A stretch of 64,000 nt of DNA, taken from the NCBI RefSeq assembly GCF_000010165.1, contig NC_012491.1:4347501-4411500 (forward strand). The letters run 5' to 3'. Made by a program: the position numbers and the translations under genes. The stretch is from Brevibacillus brevis NBRC 100599. GTDB lineage: Bacteria; Bacillota; Bacilli; Brevibacillales; Brevibacillaceae. Positions 53,518 through 63,339 of the stretch are shown here, piece after piece. Under the pieces are notes generated by a model. The model was not told where the DNA came from, made no database searches, and saw nothing but the letters and a program-made list of their open reading frames with translations. The number at the start of each line of letters is the position of its first letter. Position 1 is the first letter of the stretch.

Positions 53518-55674
53518 TTGTCTGACATCATAGCCCCTGAGCTTATTTTTTCATTAGATATTGGAACGCGCAGCGTCGTCGGCCTGATCGTGGAAACGAC
53601 CGGCGAGCAATACCGCGTATTGGACTGCGCCATTCGAGAGCACGATGAACGCTCCATGCTCGATGGGCAAATTCACGATATTGTCGCCGTAGCTAAGGTG
53701 ATTCAACAAATAAAAGAAGAGCTGGAGGGAAAATACGGCAAGCTGCATCAGGTAGCGGTCGCTGCTGCTGGTCGATCATTGCGAACCCGCCGCGTGCGTG
53801 TGGATATGCCCTTAGCCAGACATGCCTTCATCTCGCGTGAAGATGTTGTCGCGTTGGAGTTTTCCGCTGTACAGGAGGCCCAAGCCGCATTAGCCCAGGA
53901 GCTAAAGGACCAAGACGTCACCCGCTATTATTGCGTGGGTTACAGCGTCGTCCATTACCATCTGGATGGAGAGTTGATCGGGAGCCTGATTGATCAGCGG
54001 GGTGACGTAGCAAGCGCAGATGTGATCGCAACCTTTCTTCCACGCGTGGTTGTCGACTCGCTGATCGCTGCTCTGAAACGATGCGATCTGGAAATGCAGG
54101 CATTGACGCTTGAGCCGATTGCCGCCATTAATGTCCTGATTCCTGTGACGATGCGCCGACTGAATATCGCTTTGGTCGACATTGGAGCAGGTACTTCTGA
54201 CGTAGCGTTAACTGAGGAAGGGGCCATTACCGCTTACGGCATGGTTCCTATTGCAGGCGATGAAATCACGGATGCGCTCATGAACGCCTTTCTCATGGAT
54301 TTTCCGATGGCAGAAGAAGTGAAGCGTCTCTTATCCACTGAGGAGTCCGTCACCTTCACCGACATTCTCGGCATGGAGCATACGATGAGCGCTGCCGAGG
54401 TAACCAGTGCGATTGAAGCAGACATCCAACAGCTCGCTGATAAAATTGCCTTCAAAATATTGGAGCTCAACGGAAAAGCTCCGCAAGCGGTCATGCTGAT
54501 CGGCGGTGGCAGCCTCACCCCTGGACTTACTGGAAAAGTCGCTCAGGTCTTGAATATTCCTGCCGCCCGTGTTGCCGTTAGAGGCGGCGATGCGATTAAA
54601 CAATACGTTGGAGACAATCCTGGGCTCAGTGGACCTGAGTTTGTAACGCCAGTCGGCATTGCTGTTGCTGCTCGACGTCATCCATTGCGCTATGTAACGG
54701 TTACAGTCAATGACACTCCTGTGCGCATATTCGACTTGCGAAAAATGACGTTGGGTGATGCGCTCATTGCATCCGGACTGGATATCCGCCGTCTGTATGG
54801 TCGCCCCGGATTGGCGATGACCGTCACCGTAAACGGACGGATGAAAATGATTCCAGGTGGTCATGGTACAGCGCCGGTGATTCAGCGCAACGGAGAGGGC
54901 GTCAGTCTCGACACGCCAATCAATGACGGGGACCAAATCACCGTAGTGGCTGGTACAAATGGCGAGGATGCACGTGTGTTTGCCAAAGATTTATTCGATG
55001 AGCTGGACACGCTTGAAGTGGTCTGTAATGATCGTCCCTACTCGCTCGGTCCAGTCGTACATGTTAATGGAGCGACTGCTACTCTCGATACGTTGATCAC
55101 AGATCGTGCCGAGGTGGACATCCGCCTTCCCCGTACTGTCTATGAAGTACTGGAGCTCGCCGCACTGAAAACGTCAGCGGAATCAGGCTTGCGCTTTTCT
55201 GTGAATGGACAAGATTATTCGATTCCGTCCCGTGTCGAGGTGATCGAGCTGAACGGAAGACCAGCAGCCTTGACAGATATCATCCGGCAAGGTGATGTCC
55301 TCGTCTATCGACTGGATGAAATCCCCGCCCCTTCTATACAAGATGTCATCCCCTTGGAAGAATGGGTACAGGAGACAATGATCGTCCACTTCAATGGTGA
55401 ACGGGTCGTATTGCCTGTCGCACAGGTAACGATTACGGTAGACGGAAAAGCGGCGAATGCCTCTGATCCTGTGAGCGAAGGTGCCGACATCATAGTAAAG
55501 TCCTCACCTGCGTCAACACCTGTGTTTAGCGACGTCTTCCGTTTCGTCGATGTTTCCTTGGAAAAGCCCGACCGTGAGAGTATCTCTGGATTTGTGATGC
55601 TCGTCAACGGCGAACAAGCCAACTTCCAGACAGAATTGAAAAGTGGAGACAAGTTGGAGCTATTCTGGGAATAG
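53518..55674 (+). CDS. FtsA/PilM-like actin-fold ATPase with C-terminal beta-grasp-like repeats
   Basis: 718 aa. Residues 1-400 are actin-fold: phosphate-1 loop FSLDIGTRSVVGLIVE, phosphate-2 VDIGAGTSDVAL, adenosine motif LIGGGSLTPGL, and a 1C-type insert as in FtsA. The C-terminal about 310 residues hold five or so short repeats of the form V-x-V-N-G followed later by an (I/L)-x-x-GD element (INDGDQITV, IRQGDVLVY, LKSGDKLELF), suggestive of ThiS/ubiquitin-like beta-grasp modules. No C-terminal membrane helix as in real FtsA. TTG start with AAGGAG 10 nt upstream. Function unknown. Confidence 0.8.
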   Translation: MSDIIAPELIFSLDIGTRSVVGLIVETTGEQYRVLDCAIREHDERSMLDGQIHDIVAVAKVIQQIKEELEGKYGKLHQVAVAAAGRSLRTRRVRVDMPLARHAFISREDVVALEFSAVQEAQAALAQELKDQDVTRYYCVGYSVVHYHLDGELIGSLIDQRGDVASADVIATFLPRVVVDSLIAALKRCDLEMQALTLEPIAAINVLIPVTMRRLNIALVDIGAGTSDVALTEEGAITAYGMVPIAGDEITDALMNAFLMDFPMAEEVKRLLSTEESVTFTDILGMEHTMSAAEVTSAIEADIQQLADKIAFKILELNGKAPQAVMLIGGGSLTPGLTGKVAQVLNIPAARVAVRGGDAIKQYVGDNPGLSGPEFVTPVGIAVAARRHPLRYVTVTVNDTPVRIFDLRKMTLGDALIASGLDIRRLYGRPGLAMTVTVNGRMKMIPGGHGTAPVIQRNGEGVSLDTPINDGDQITVVAGTNGEDARVFAKDLFDELDTLEVVCNDRPYSLGPVVHVNGATATLDTLITDRAEVDIRLPRTVYEVLELAALKTSAESGLRFSVNGQDYSIPSRVEVIELNGRPAALTDIIRQGDVLVYRLDEIPAPSIQDVIPLEEWVQETMIVHFNGERVVLPVAQVTITVDGKAANASDPVSEGADIIVKSSPASTPVFSDVFRFVDVSLEKPDRESISGFVMLVNGEQANFQTELKSGDKLELFWE

Positions 55675-55701
55675 TTTCTCCAATGCTCTTTTTCTCCATG
55701 C

Positions 55702-55744
55702 AAAAAGCCGGTCTCACCTCGCTTATCGGGTGTCCCGGCTTTTT
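55702..55744. terminator. Bidirectional terminator
   Basis: AAAAAGCCGG/CCGGCTTTTT perfect arms around an inner CACC/GGTG stem. Confidence 0.88.
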
Positions 55745-55746
55745 GA

Positions 55747-56073
55747 TTACACGTTGAGCGCCTGGCTAATCGCGTCTTTTGTAATTTTCCAGTGAGACGT
55801 GTGCCACTTTACTTCTCCGTCTTCCAGCAAAAAGATTTGCGGGGATTCGTGCTTGATGGAAAAACGATCCGCAACGGCGTTGGAGACAGGGCGATCTTCC
55901 CGTACCAGAATGACCGCAGATTCCACTTGATTGTCCTGCAAATACGTTTGAAACTCTTCATAGGCAGACGTACTGATCGGGCAGATCGTGCTATGCTTAA
56001 ACAAAAGCTTTTTCCCATTTTTCGCTACGAACTCATCCAGTTCTTCTATGGAGTGAAGCTGTTTCTGTGACAT
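55747..56073 (-). CDS. ytxJ: Bacillithiol-system thioredoxin-like protein YtxJ
   Basis: 108 aa, the same length as B. subtilis YtxJ (BrxC), a monothiol bacilliredoxin-like protein. The thioredoxin-fold active site is FKHSTICPISTSAY with one Cys; the PQIFLLEDGEV cis-Pro strand follows. AAGGAG at 8 nt favours the third codon ATG as start. Its place after aroA matches B. subtilis. Confidence 0.9.
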   Translation of the reverse strand: MSQKQLHSIEELDEFVAKNGKKLLFKHSTICPISTSAYEEFQTYLQDNQVESAVILVREDRPVSNAVADRFSIKHESPQIFLLEDGEVKWHTSHWKITKDAISQALNV

Positions 56074-56156
56074 GTTCATCTCTCCTTATCTCATGTGCCT
56101 ACCAGTATACATAAGTCCAAGCAGCAAAGTCTACATTTGCGGTGCCGTGGAGAAAT

Positions 56157-56190
56157 GAAAAAAGAGATACCTATCTTCTAGGCATCTCTT
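56157..56190 (-). terminator. Terminator of the YgiT-type gene
   Basis: AAGAGATACCTA/TAGGCATCTCTT stem (one mismatch), T run on the minus strand. Confidence 0.85.
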
Positions 56191-56195
56191 ATTCC

Positions 56196-56594
56196 TTACA
56201 CCATGATTTTCGTTAGACGTTCACGTAGCTCCAGCATCCATTTTTCATCGCCAAGGGACTGCGCCAACAAAAACAGATCCAATAGCTCGTTGACTTTTTC
56301 ACCAAGTAGTTCTCTAGCGGTCGAATTCACCTTCTCATTAGCAATCAATACCAATAAGTTGGATAACTCTGACACTTCTTCGAATTCGATTGCCTGACGC
56401 TGCGGATGTTGGCCCAGTTCCTCCATGAGTGACTTCAAATCATCCTTAATCACATCTACCACTTGGGAATGGTCACAGTCTTCGTCCACGCAGACTTGTA
56501 CAGGTACATTCATGATTTTAACTCGTTTCCGGTACACGACGTTGCGCAGCTCGATCTCCATTTCGTTCCCACAGCGGGTGCATCTCTTTTGCAC
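56196..56594 (-). CDS. YgiT-type zinc-finger protein
   Basis: 132 aa. N-terminal zinc ribbon with C5-x-x-C8 (RCTRCG) and a second pair in VCVDEDC, the YgiT/MqsA N-terminal pattern, followed by an all-helical region (about 45-132). There is no MqsA HTH domain and no toxin gene adjacent, so an antitoxin role is unsupported. GTG 56594 is used (AGGGG at 8 nt). Confidence 0.75.
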   Translation of the reverse strand: MQKRCTRCGNEMEIELRNVVYRKRVKIMNVPVQVCVDEDCDHSQVVDVIKDDLKSLMEELGQHPQRQAIEFEEVSELSNLLVLIANEKVNSTARELLGEKVNELLDLFLLAQSLGDEKWMLELRERLTKIMV

Positions 56595-56727
56595 GGTGTT
56601 CACCCCTACCTATCTATATGTATGTCTCTCATACTATTCGAGGGTCCTCCTTTCAATCCTGCTAGAGAGCAGGTGGTACTTGGTGGATATAGAGCCAGAT
56701 ATAAACTAGAGTCAACATAGTGGAGGA

Positions 56728-56938
56728 GAACAAAAAGCACAGTTCTCTTCGACTCTGACACGCCCACAAGGGGGATTGACTGTCCGTCTCCACTTCAAAA
56801 AGGGGACCGTCGATCCAAAGCCACCCTACGGGCGGATGTTTCTCAGGGAAGAAGTGTTCGACAACCGGGTCCCCTTTTTGAAGTTCCGACTGGGTAGGCG
56901 TTGTCAAGGTCTACGAGCCCTGTGCTTTTTCTTCTCAC
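56728..56938. ncRNA. About 210-nt self-complementary hairpin, candidate structured RNA
   Basis: The 56604-57036 gap contains nested inverted repeats: AAAAAGCACA (56732-56741) with TGTGCTTTTT (56921-56930), TGACACGCC with GGCGtTGTCA, and a perfect 17-bp pair (56792-56808 with 56868-56884), then GTCGA/TCGAC and a small GGG/CCC apical hairpin. Unpaired internal loops of about 27 and 12 nt lie between. The closing stem is followed by T runs on both strands, so orientation is open. A long rod with a central bubble recalls 6S RNA, but no conserved 6S or SRP sequence was recognised. A short mobile repeat is the alternative. Reading frames of 81 and 61 codons across it look accidental. Confidence 0.4.
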
Positions 56939-56982
56939 CAGCTTTGTTGGCACATCTGTAGCTTACTAAAACTTGAAAGAAA

Positions 56983-57013
56983 AAAGACGGTGCCAACAAT
57001 CAGCATCGTCTTT
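56983..57013. terminator. Terminator of the CxxC protein gene at 57037
   Basis: AAAGACGGTGC/GCATCGTCTTT stem with A and T runs on both sides. Confidence 0.85.
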
Positions 57014-57036
57014 CTTTTAAACATCAAACTTCAATC

Positions 57037-57270
57037 TCACGCGTAGATCGCGTTTACTTTTTCACAATGCGGACAAACAGCGACTTTCCCTGCTTTTCCA
57101 TCTTCGTCTTCTACACGGTAGCCAGTAATTTGCTCGGAAAAACAAAATAGACATTCTGTATTGAAGTCCATATCGTACTGCGCTTTCCACACAATGGATT
57201 TAAAGTCTTCTCCAACATTAATCGTAATTTGGACCAGATCATGCTGTAGGCTCGATAATGATCTTTGCAT
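57037..57270 (-). CDS. Small zinc-ribbon protein, unknown function
   Basis: 77 aa. Two CxxC knuckles, C40-x-x-C43 (ECLFCF) and C66-x-x-C69 (VCPHCE), make a probable zinc ribbon in the C-terminal half; the N-terminal half is soluble with a TINVGEDFKSIVW strand. No family assignment. ATG 57270 (AAAGG upstream) is preferred to a GTG one codon earlier. Confidence 0.72.
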   Translation of the reverse strand: MQRSLSSLQHDLVQITINVGEDFKSIVWKAQYDMDFNTECLFCFSEQITGYRVEDEDGKAGKVAVCPHCEKVNAIYA

Positions 57271-57456
57271 CACATAAACATCCTTTCATACTTGCAAAGT
57301 CTTTTGGTATCCTCTAGCTTTTCCTGCTTTTCAGAATAATAAACATCAAATTTCTCAAAAATGGGCGGATGCCCGGTTCGGTCCTATGCGATCACCCATA
57401 TGTTGTAGATGTAAGCACAAGAGGCTTAACACATATATGAGGAGGATGTTTATTCG

Positions 57457-57549
57457 ATGAGCGGCATCTTTAATGGAGAATTCGACGGCTTCACTCTGGT
57501 TTTGATTCTTTTCATCCTGCTGGTTATTATCGCATGCAGCTGCGACTAA
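57457..57549 (+). CDS. YjcZ-family sporulation micro-protein
   Basis: 30 aa: MSGIFNGEFDGF head, a single span LVLILFILLVIIACSC and a terminal Asp. This is the Gly-rich head plus one span plus Cys tail plan of YjcZ-type proteins made during sporulation. GGAGG lies 11 nt before the ATG. A terminator follows at 57635. Confidence 0.75.
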   Translation: MSGIFNGEFDGFTLVLILFILLVIIACSCD

Positions 57550-57634
57550 TCTTTCTTCCCCGAAGATATAGCCATATTCAGCAGGCCGTTGCATATACAT
57601 GAAGTACCGAATCCTTCAAGTGCGTTTCCTCCGC

Positions 57635-57665
57635 AAGCTACCCTCGACAGTGGGTAGCTTTTTTC
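57635..57665 (+). terminator. Terminator of the YjcZ-like gene
   Basis: AAGCTACCC/GGGTAGCTT perfect 9-bp stem and six T. Confidence 0.9.
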
Positions 57666-57722
57666 TGTTTGAGTTGTGTACAATGGACAAGAATGATATG
57701 GAAAGCGAGGGATCCCCTTCCT

Positions 57723-58835
57723 ATGAAAGATCCACGAATTGAAAAACTAGCTGACGTCCTCGTCAATTATTCAGTGACTGTCAAGCCTGGTGAAAACGTT
57801 TTAATTTACTCTATTGGCAACGTTACCGATCTGACGAAAGCCGTTATTGCCAAGGTATACGAAGCTGGAGGAAATCCGTTTGTCCAATTGATTGACCAAT
57901 CCGTTCAGCGTGAGCTCTTGATGGGTGCTAACGAAACACAATTGGGTATCATGCGTGAAGCAGATGTGGCTTTCATGAAACAAATGGATTGCTACATTGG
58001 CATCCGCGGCGGCGACAACATTAGTGAGCTCTCTGATGTCCCTGGAGACAAAATGCAGCTGCATTCCAAGCTGCTAGCGCGTCCTGTACTGGACATTCGC
58101 GTACCGCATACCAAATGGGTCGTGCTTCGCTATCCAAATGCATCCATGGCTCAGTTGGCTAATATGAGCACCGCTGCTTTCGAAGATTTCTATTTCAAAG
58201 TGTGCACGCTTGATTACGGCAAAATGGATAAAGCCATGGACAGCTTGGTCGAGCTGATGGAGAAAACCGACAAGGTACGTATCGTAGGGCCAGGAACTGA
58301 TCTGACCTTCTCCATCAAAGATATTCCGGCAATCAAATGTGCTGGTGAAGCCAACATCCCTGACGGAGAAGTATTCACTGCCCCTGTCCGTGATTCCGTC
58401 AACGGTACGATCGCGTACAACACGCCATCTCCTTACCAAGGCTTTACATACGACAATATCAAGCTGACCTTCAAGGACGGCAAAATCGTCGAAGCAACTG
58501 CAAACGATACAGAGAAGATCAATGAAATCTTTGATACGGATGAAGGTGCTAGATTTGTAGGGGAGTTTGCGATTGGTGTGAATCCGTACATCCAAAACCC
58601 GATGAAAGACATCCTCTTCGACGAAAAAATCGACGGAAGCTTCCACTTCACGCCAGGACAGGCCTATGATGAAGCGTTTAACGGAAATAAATCCTCCATT
58701 CACTGGGACTTGGTTATGATTCAACGTCCTGAGTGGGGCGGTGGAGAAATTTGGTTTGACGATCGCCTGATCCGCAAAGACGGACGTTTTGTTGTACCAG
58801 AGCTCGAATGCCTCAATCCAGAAAACCTGAAATAA
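57723..58835 (+). CDS. M29 family aminopeptidase (AmpS/PepS type)
   Basis: 370 aa dimeric cobalt/zinc aminopeptidase. Metal ligands fall in GEANIPDGEVFTAPV (Glu pair) and in FHFTPGQAYDEA plus SSIHWDLVM (His and Asp). The N-terminal Rossmann-like part holds ENVLIYSI. ATG 57723 has GAGGG about 11 nt upstream; an 18-codon upstream extension is unsupported. Cytoplasmic peptide turnover. Confidence 0.92.
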   Translation: MKDPRIEKLADVLVNYSVTVKPGENVLIYSIGNVTDLTKAVIAKVYEAGGNPFVQLIDQSVQRELLMGANETQLGIMREADVAFMKQMDCYIGIRGGDNISELSDVPGDKMQLHSKLLARPVLDIRVPHTKWVVLRYPNASMAQLANMSTAAFEDFYFKVCTLDYGKMDKAMDSLVELMEKTDKVRIVGPGTDLTFSIKDIPAIKCAGEANIPDGEVFTAPVRDSVNGTIAYNTPSPYQGFTYDNIKLTFKDGKIVEATANDTEKINEIFDTDEGARFVGEFAIGVNPYIQNPMKDILFDEKIDGSFHFTPGQAYDEAFNGNKSSIHWDLVMIQRPEWGGGEIWFDDRLIRKDGRFVVPELECLNPENLK

Positions 58836-58842
58836 ATAAATA

Positions 58843-58882
58843 AGCGAAGGGCTCATTGTTCACAAGACATGAGCCCTTCGCT
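58843..58882. terminator. Bidirectional terminator
   Basis: AGCGAAGGGCTCAT/ATGAGCCCTTCGCT perfect 14-bp stem, 12-nt loop. Confidence 0.9.
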
Positions 58883-58888
58883 TTATTA

Positions 58889-59422
58889 CTAAACGGAATA
58901 AGCTGGTTGTTTCAACAAGGAAGTCATCTTTTGTTCCATAAAGGAAATCGTTGACTCCAGATGATGAATGGTATACTCCCAGCAAAAGCGTTGATATTCG
59001 TCAAAATTTACTTCCAGCTTTTTATAAGAGGCCTTACTTTGTTGGAGCAATTGACGTTGCGTATCTAAGCAGCCCTCTAGCAAATCCTTTTGTTCGTCGA
59101 TCGTGCGGCCCTTGCCGAAGAAAATCTTAACCAGCATGTCTGAACGCAATACTGGCGGCAAGATAGGCGTCTGGATTTCTTGACGGAACGATTGTTTTCC
59201 GGCTTCTGTAATTCGGTACAAAATCTTGTTCGGCTTGCCAGACTGAATGATTTCTTGCTTCGTTACGAAGCCTTCTTCCTCCAGTTTGCGCAATGCTGGA
59301 TAAATAGCACCAAAGCTAGCGTCATAAAAGAATCCAATACTGTTTGTAAACGCTTGCTTAATATCGTAGCCACTCATTTCCCCATAGCTCAAGAAACCCA
59401 GTATGATCGTTTTAACATCCAT
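58889..59422 (-). CDS. PadR-family transcriptional regulator
   Basis: 177 aa. N-terminal winged HTH (about 1-80; ILGFLSYGEMSGYDIKQAF, then GAIYPALRKLEEEGFV) and a C-terminal Vir_act_alpha_C helical dimerisation domain (about 90-175). Such regulators often respond to phenolics or drugs. It has no adjacent co-directional partner, and its target is unknown. Confidence 0.88.
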   Translation of the reverse strand: MDVKTIILGFLSYGEMSGYDIKQAFTNSIGFFYDASFGAIYPALRKLEEEGFVTKQEIIQSGKPNKILYRITEAGKQSFRQEIQTPILPPVLRSDMLVKIFFGKGRTIDEQKDLLEGCLDTQRQLLQQSKASYKKLEVNFDEYQRFCWEYTIHHLESTISFMEQKMTSLLKQPAYSV

Positions 59423-59668
59423 CTCTTCGCATCCTCCGTTACCGTTCTTTTTCTCTCTCTAGCGGCTAGGACTTAGCCTTTATGTTCGAAATATTCTTTA
59501 ACTACATGTTATTATAAATGCATTTAAATAATTATACCAATGCTATTTCTTTATCATATCAATCAAAATTAATGATATAACCATACATTCGACTAGAAAT
59601 TGGGCGTCCCTTCCCTCTCCCCTCCCCATAAGATGATACATACCTATCTGCTGTAGGGGGAGAGATCG
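59423..59668. other. AT-rich gap between padR and the split protease gene
   Basis: Very AT-rich in its first 130 bases, then a C-rich stretch. No gene or terminator. CATACCTA at 59639-59646 is weakly like a mother-cell sigma -10, but no matching -35 was found, so no promoter is called for the split protease. Confidence 0.4.
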
Positions 59669-60196
59669 GTGAAAAGTAAAAAATGGTCCCAATATACGCG
59701 GGTAAAGTACCCTGTGAGCAGCAGCAGTCTGCACCCATTCAATTTCTTCGTTCCCATTGTCGAGCGAGTTCAAGAGGGAGTAGTCTCCATCGTAACCGAG
59801 GATGCTCCCCATTCCAAAGACGTGGATTCGTTAATTCGCAGCCTCATTGATCATGAAGATAATTCTCCACCCATGGAACGAAGCTTTGGCTCCGGATTTC
59901 TTTTTCATCCGAAAGGGTATATCTTGACGAGCGAGCATGTCATCGGCAAATCCAAAAACATTTTCGTGAAGCTATATAACGGTAGAGTGTTTGAAGCCAA
60001 ACGCATTATAGCTGATCGAGTCCGGGATTACGCCGTCATCAAAATTGATGCAGACTGCAAGCTATACCCGCTGCCACTAGGCAACTCCTCTCATACAAAA
60101 GTAGGAGAATGGGTCATTAGCGTCGGTTCTCCATCTGTATTCAAAGAGACAAAAAACGAGCCTGGTTCCGGGCCAAATACAGCGCAAATTGAATAG
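59669..60196 (+). CDS. Split HtrA/trypsin-like serine protease, N-terminal segment
   Basis: GTG start with GGGGGAGAG upstream. Residues 1-152 belong to an S1C-type protease: RSFGSGFLFHPKGYILTSEHVIG gives catalytic His90, RVRDYAVIKID gives Asp120, and VGEWVISVGSP is the strand before the oxyanion region. After Gly153-Ser154-Pro155 the frame runs 20 codons into the inserted element and stops. The catalytic Ser half lies 3.2 kb away at 63352-63618. Joined at the repeat GGTTC(T/C)CCA, the protein is 240 aa without signal peptide, membrane span or PDZ domain. As it stands the segment cannot be active. Confidence 0.85.
   Translation: MKSKKWSQYTRVKYPVSSSSLHPFNFFVPIVERVQEGVVSIVTEDAPHSKDVDSLIRSLIDHEDNSPPMERSFGSGFLFHPKGYILTSEHVIGKSKNIFVKLYNGRVFEAKRIIADRVRDYAVIKIDADCKLYPLPLGNSSHTKVGEWVISVGSPSVFKETKNEPGSGPNTAQIE
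60125..60133 (+). repeat. Left junction core (attL)
   Basis: GGTTCTCCA; reading frame GGT-TCT-CCA (Gly153-Ser-Pro) of the protease. Eight of nine bases equal the right copy. Confidence 0.8.
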
Positions 60197-61235
60197 GACG
60201 GGCTATCGCCTTTCTGTATAGAGCCATGTCACCCATCTGACGAAAAACCTCTCTCCCCGGCTTAGGGTTCACTTCGATTAACCACGCGCGTCCGTCCACA
60301 TCTACCCCAATGTCCAGCCCGAATTCCATCATGCGGCCGAAATAGTCCTCGAGCGTGTTTGCTACCTCAAAAGCAAGTCGGTAACATTCCTGTTTGATCA
60401 GCTCTCCACGCTCCTCGCCAAATCGCCTGGACATTAACCATTCAAAGGGAATCGCTTTGCCTCCTCCATGCAAATTGGAAGTAGCACTACCCTTCTCCCC
60501 CATGCGTATTGCGCACCCTGTCACCGTCCACTCCCCACGCTCGTCCTTTTGGATCAATAACCGTACATCGACGACATGCTTGCGTAGCAGTCCGAGGTCC
60601 AAGCCTTGCTGCACCAGGAAATTGCCATCGCGAATGCGCTGCTCCTCTACCCACGTTTTGACCCATTTTTCCACGCCTTCCACCGTATCAATTCGAGCTA
60701 CATGATGCTTATGCTTTTTGTCACATCCAGAGAGGCTATAATCCTTGCCGCTGCTCTTCACTCTGAGGATGCTTCTTCCCCCTGTGCCATTGCCTGGCTT
60801 GACATAGACGAGCCCATGGCGTGCGAGCATGTTTCGGACCTTGCCTTTTTCGTAAACATGCGTCTCCGGAATCCAGCGTTTGACGCGTTCATCAGAAGCC
60901 AGCAGATTCGTCACTCTCCATTTTTTACTGAACGGACTGTTTGCAAAGAAAAACAGATCGCTATTTCGCAGCCGGATATACTCCTTTACCCTGCGTCGGT
61001 ACCGATCGATGACAACTTCTGGCCAAGGGAACGATTTACTCATCCACCCCCCATTCGGTTTGGGGATGAAGCCTTTGATCTTTCTGGCGGACACATTGAC
61101 GTCCTGATGCGAAAACAGGTAGATTTCTGCGCCCAGCTTTTGCCCTGTTTGAACCAGCTTGCGCAAATAGGCTGGTTCCTCAAAGCGTAACCCCTCCCGC
61201 CAGGTTAAAATGCCGATTACCCGTTTTGGAAGCAT
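60141..61235 (-). CDS. YheC/YheD-family endospore coat-associated ATP-grasp protein
   Basis: 364 aa. N-terminal YheC/D part (IGILTWREG...), then an ATP-grasp fold (about 120-350): HGLVYVKPGNGTGGRSILRV for ATP binding, GLDIGVDVDGRAWLIEVNPKPGRE for the metal/catalytic end. B. subtilis YheC and YheD are spore coat-associated and YheD forms rings around the forespore. This copy is cargo of the recombinase element and its stop lies 8 bp from the left junction core. The sporulation theme fits an element active in sporulating cells. Confidence 0.88.
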   Translation of the reverse strand: MLPKRVIGILTWREGLRFEEPAYLRKLVQTGQKLGAEIYLFSHQDVNVSARKIKGFIPKPNGGWMSKSFPWPEVVIDRYRRRVKEYIRLRNSDLFFFANSPFSKKWRVTNLLASDERVKRWIPETHVYEKGKVRNMLARHGLVYVKPGNGTGGRSILRVKSSGKDYSLSGCDKKHKHHVARIDTVEGVEKWVKTWVEEQRIRDGNFLVQQGLDLGLLRKHVVDVRLLIQKDERGEWTVTGCAIRMGEKGSATSNLHGGGKAIPFEWLMSRRFGEERGELIKQECYRLAFEVANTLEDYFGRMMEFGLDIGVDVDGRAWLIEVNPKPGREVFRQMGDMALYRKAIARPIQFALYLARNQARFLSL

Positions 61236-61386
61236 CGCAACACCCTCTTCGCTTCTTTTCTTTCGCGATTAGTGTATGTGTGGTCTCCTAATAGGGAAAC
61301 ATTTGTCCATGAAAACGGGCTTGACCTCTCAAGCATTGATAAAGTGTCATTCCAGTTTTTCGTTACTTACTTTTTTCAAGCTAATC

Positions 61387-61395
61387 TGTTAGAAT
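61387..61395 (+). promoter_or_regulatory. Extended -10 promoter of the hxlR-type gene
   Basis: TGTTAGAAT (TGn plus TAGAAT), with a weak TTACTT 17 bp upstream. 42 bp before the ATG. Confidence 0.5.
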
Positions 61396-61436
61396 AAAGG
61401 GCAACAATAATGCTGCAAGATAGAGGTGACGCCGAT

Positions 61437-61757
61437 ATGAGTCATGATTTTTCTGGCGAACACATGTGTCCAAAATATGAATGCGCAATGAACGTCCTTG
61501 GAAAACGCTGGACCGGCCTGATTATTCATGTGTTGCTACGCGGGACTGTACGATTCAAAGATATCCGGGAAATGGTTCCTCATATGAGCGATAAAATGCT
61601 CTCGGAAAGACTGAAGGAGCTGGAAGAGCTCGAGATTTTGGAGCGCAAAGTGTACCCAGAGATCCCAGTTCGCATTGAATACGAATTGACCGATAAAGGA
61701 AAAGATCTGCGTCCTGTCATTGATTCCATTCACGAATGGGGCCAAAAATGGATGTAG
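61437..61757 (+). CDS. HxlR-family transcriptional regulator
   Basis: 106 aa MarR-like winged HTH. MCPKYECAMNVLGKRWTGLII opening with the conserved redox-type Cys11 (and Cys16), RFKDIREMVPHMSDKMLSERLKELE recognition region, and YELTDKGKDLRPVI wing. AGAGGTGA precedes ATG 61437. HxlR members respond to aldehydes, thiols or oxidants. Inside the element, it could control the recombinase downstream or simply be cargo. Confidence 0.9.
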   Translation: MSHDFSGEHMCPKYECAMNVLGKRWTGLIIHVLLRGTVRFKDIREMVPHMSDKMLSERLKELEELEILERKVYPEIPVRIEYELTDKGKDLRPVIDSIHEWGQKWM

Positions 61758-61762
61758 CATAG

Positions 61763-61797
61763 CCCCACTTGTCCAAGACGGATAAGCGGGGTTTTTT
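61763..61797 (+). terminator. Terminator between hxlR-type gene and recombinase
   Basis: CCCC...GGGG stem extended by CTTGTCC/GGATAAG, followed by TTTTTT. It separates recombinase transcription from the regulator. Confidence 0.85.
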
Positions 61798-61841
61798 ATT
61801 GTGGTCAGGCATAAGCGCCTCCCTTTTGCTGTACACTCTAG

Positions 61842-63317
<1,476 letters not shown>

Positions 63318-63339
63318 AACTTCCTCTGATTTTGTTTGT

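Noticed and set aside
56662..56907. 81- and 61-codon reading frames across the hairpin region.
   Set aside because: They span inverted repeats on both strands and have no ribosome site or recognisable domain; the palindromic structure is the better explanation.
60163..60168. A second GGTTCC in the left-hand extension as the alternative left crossover.
   Set aside because: It is in frame but would splice KETKNEPGS to PLGLEN, losing the canonical VGEW...VGSP-LGLEN strand; the GGTTC at 60125 restores it exactly.
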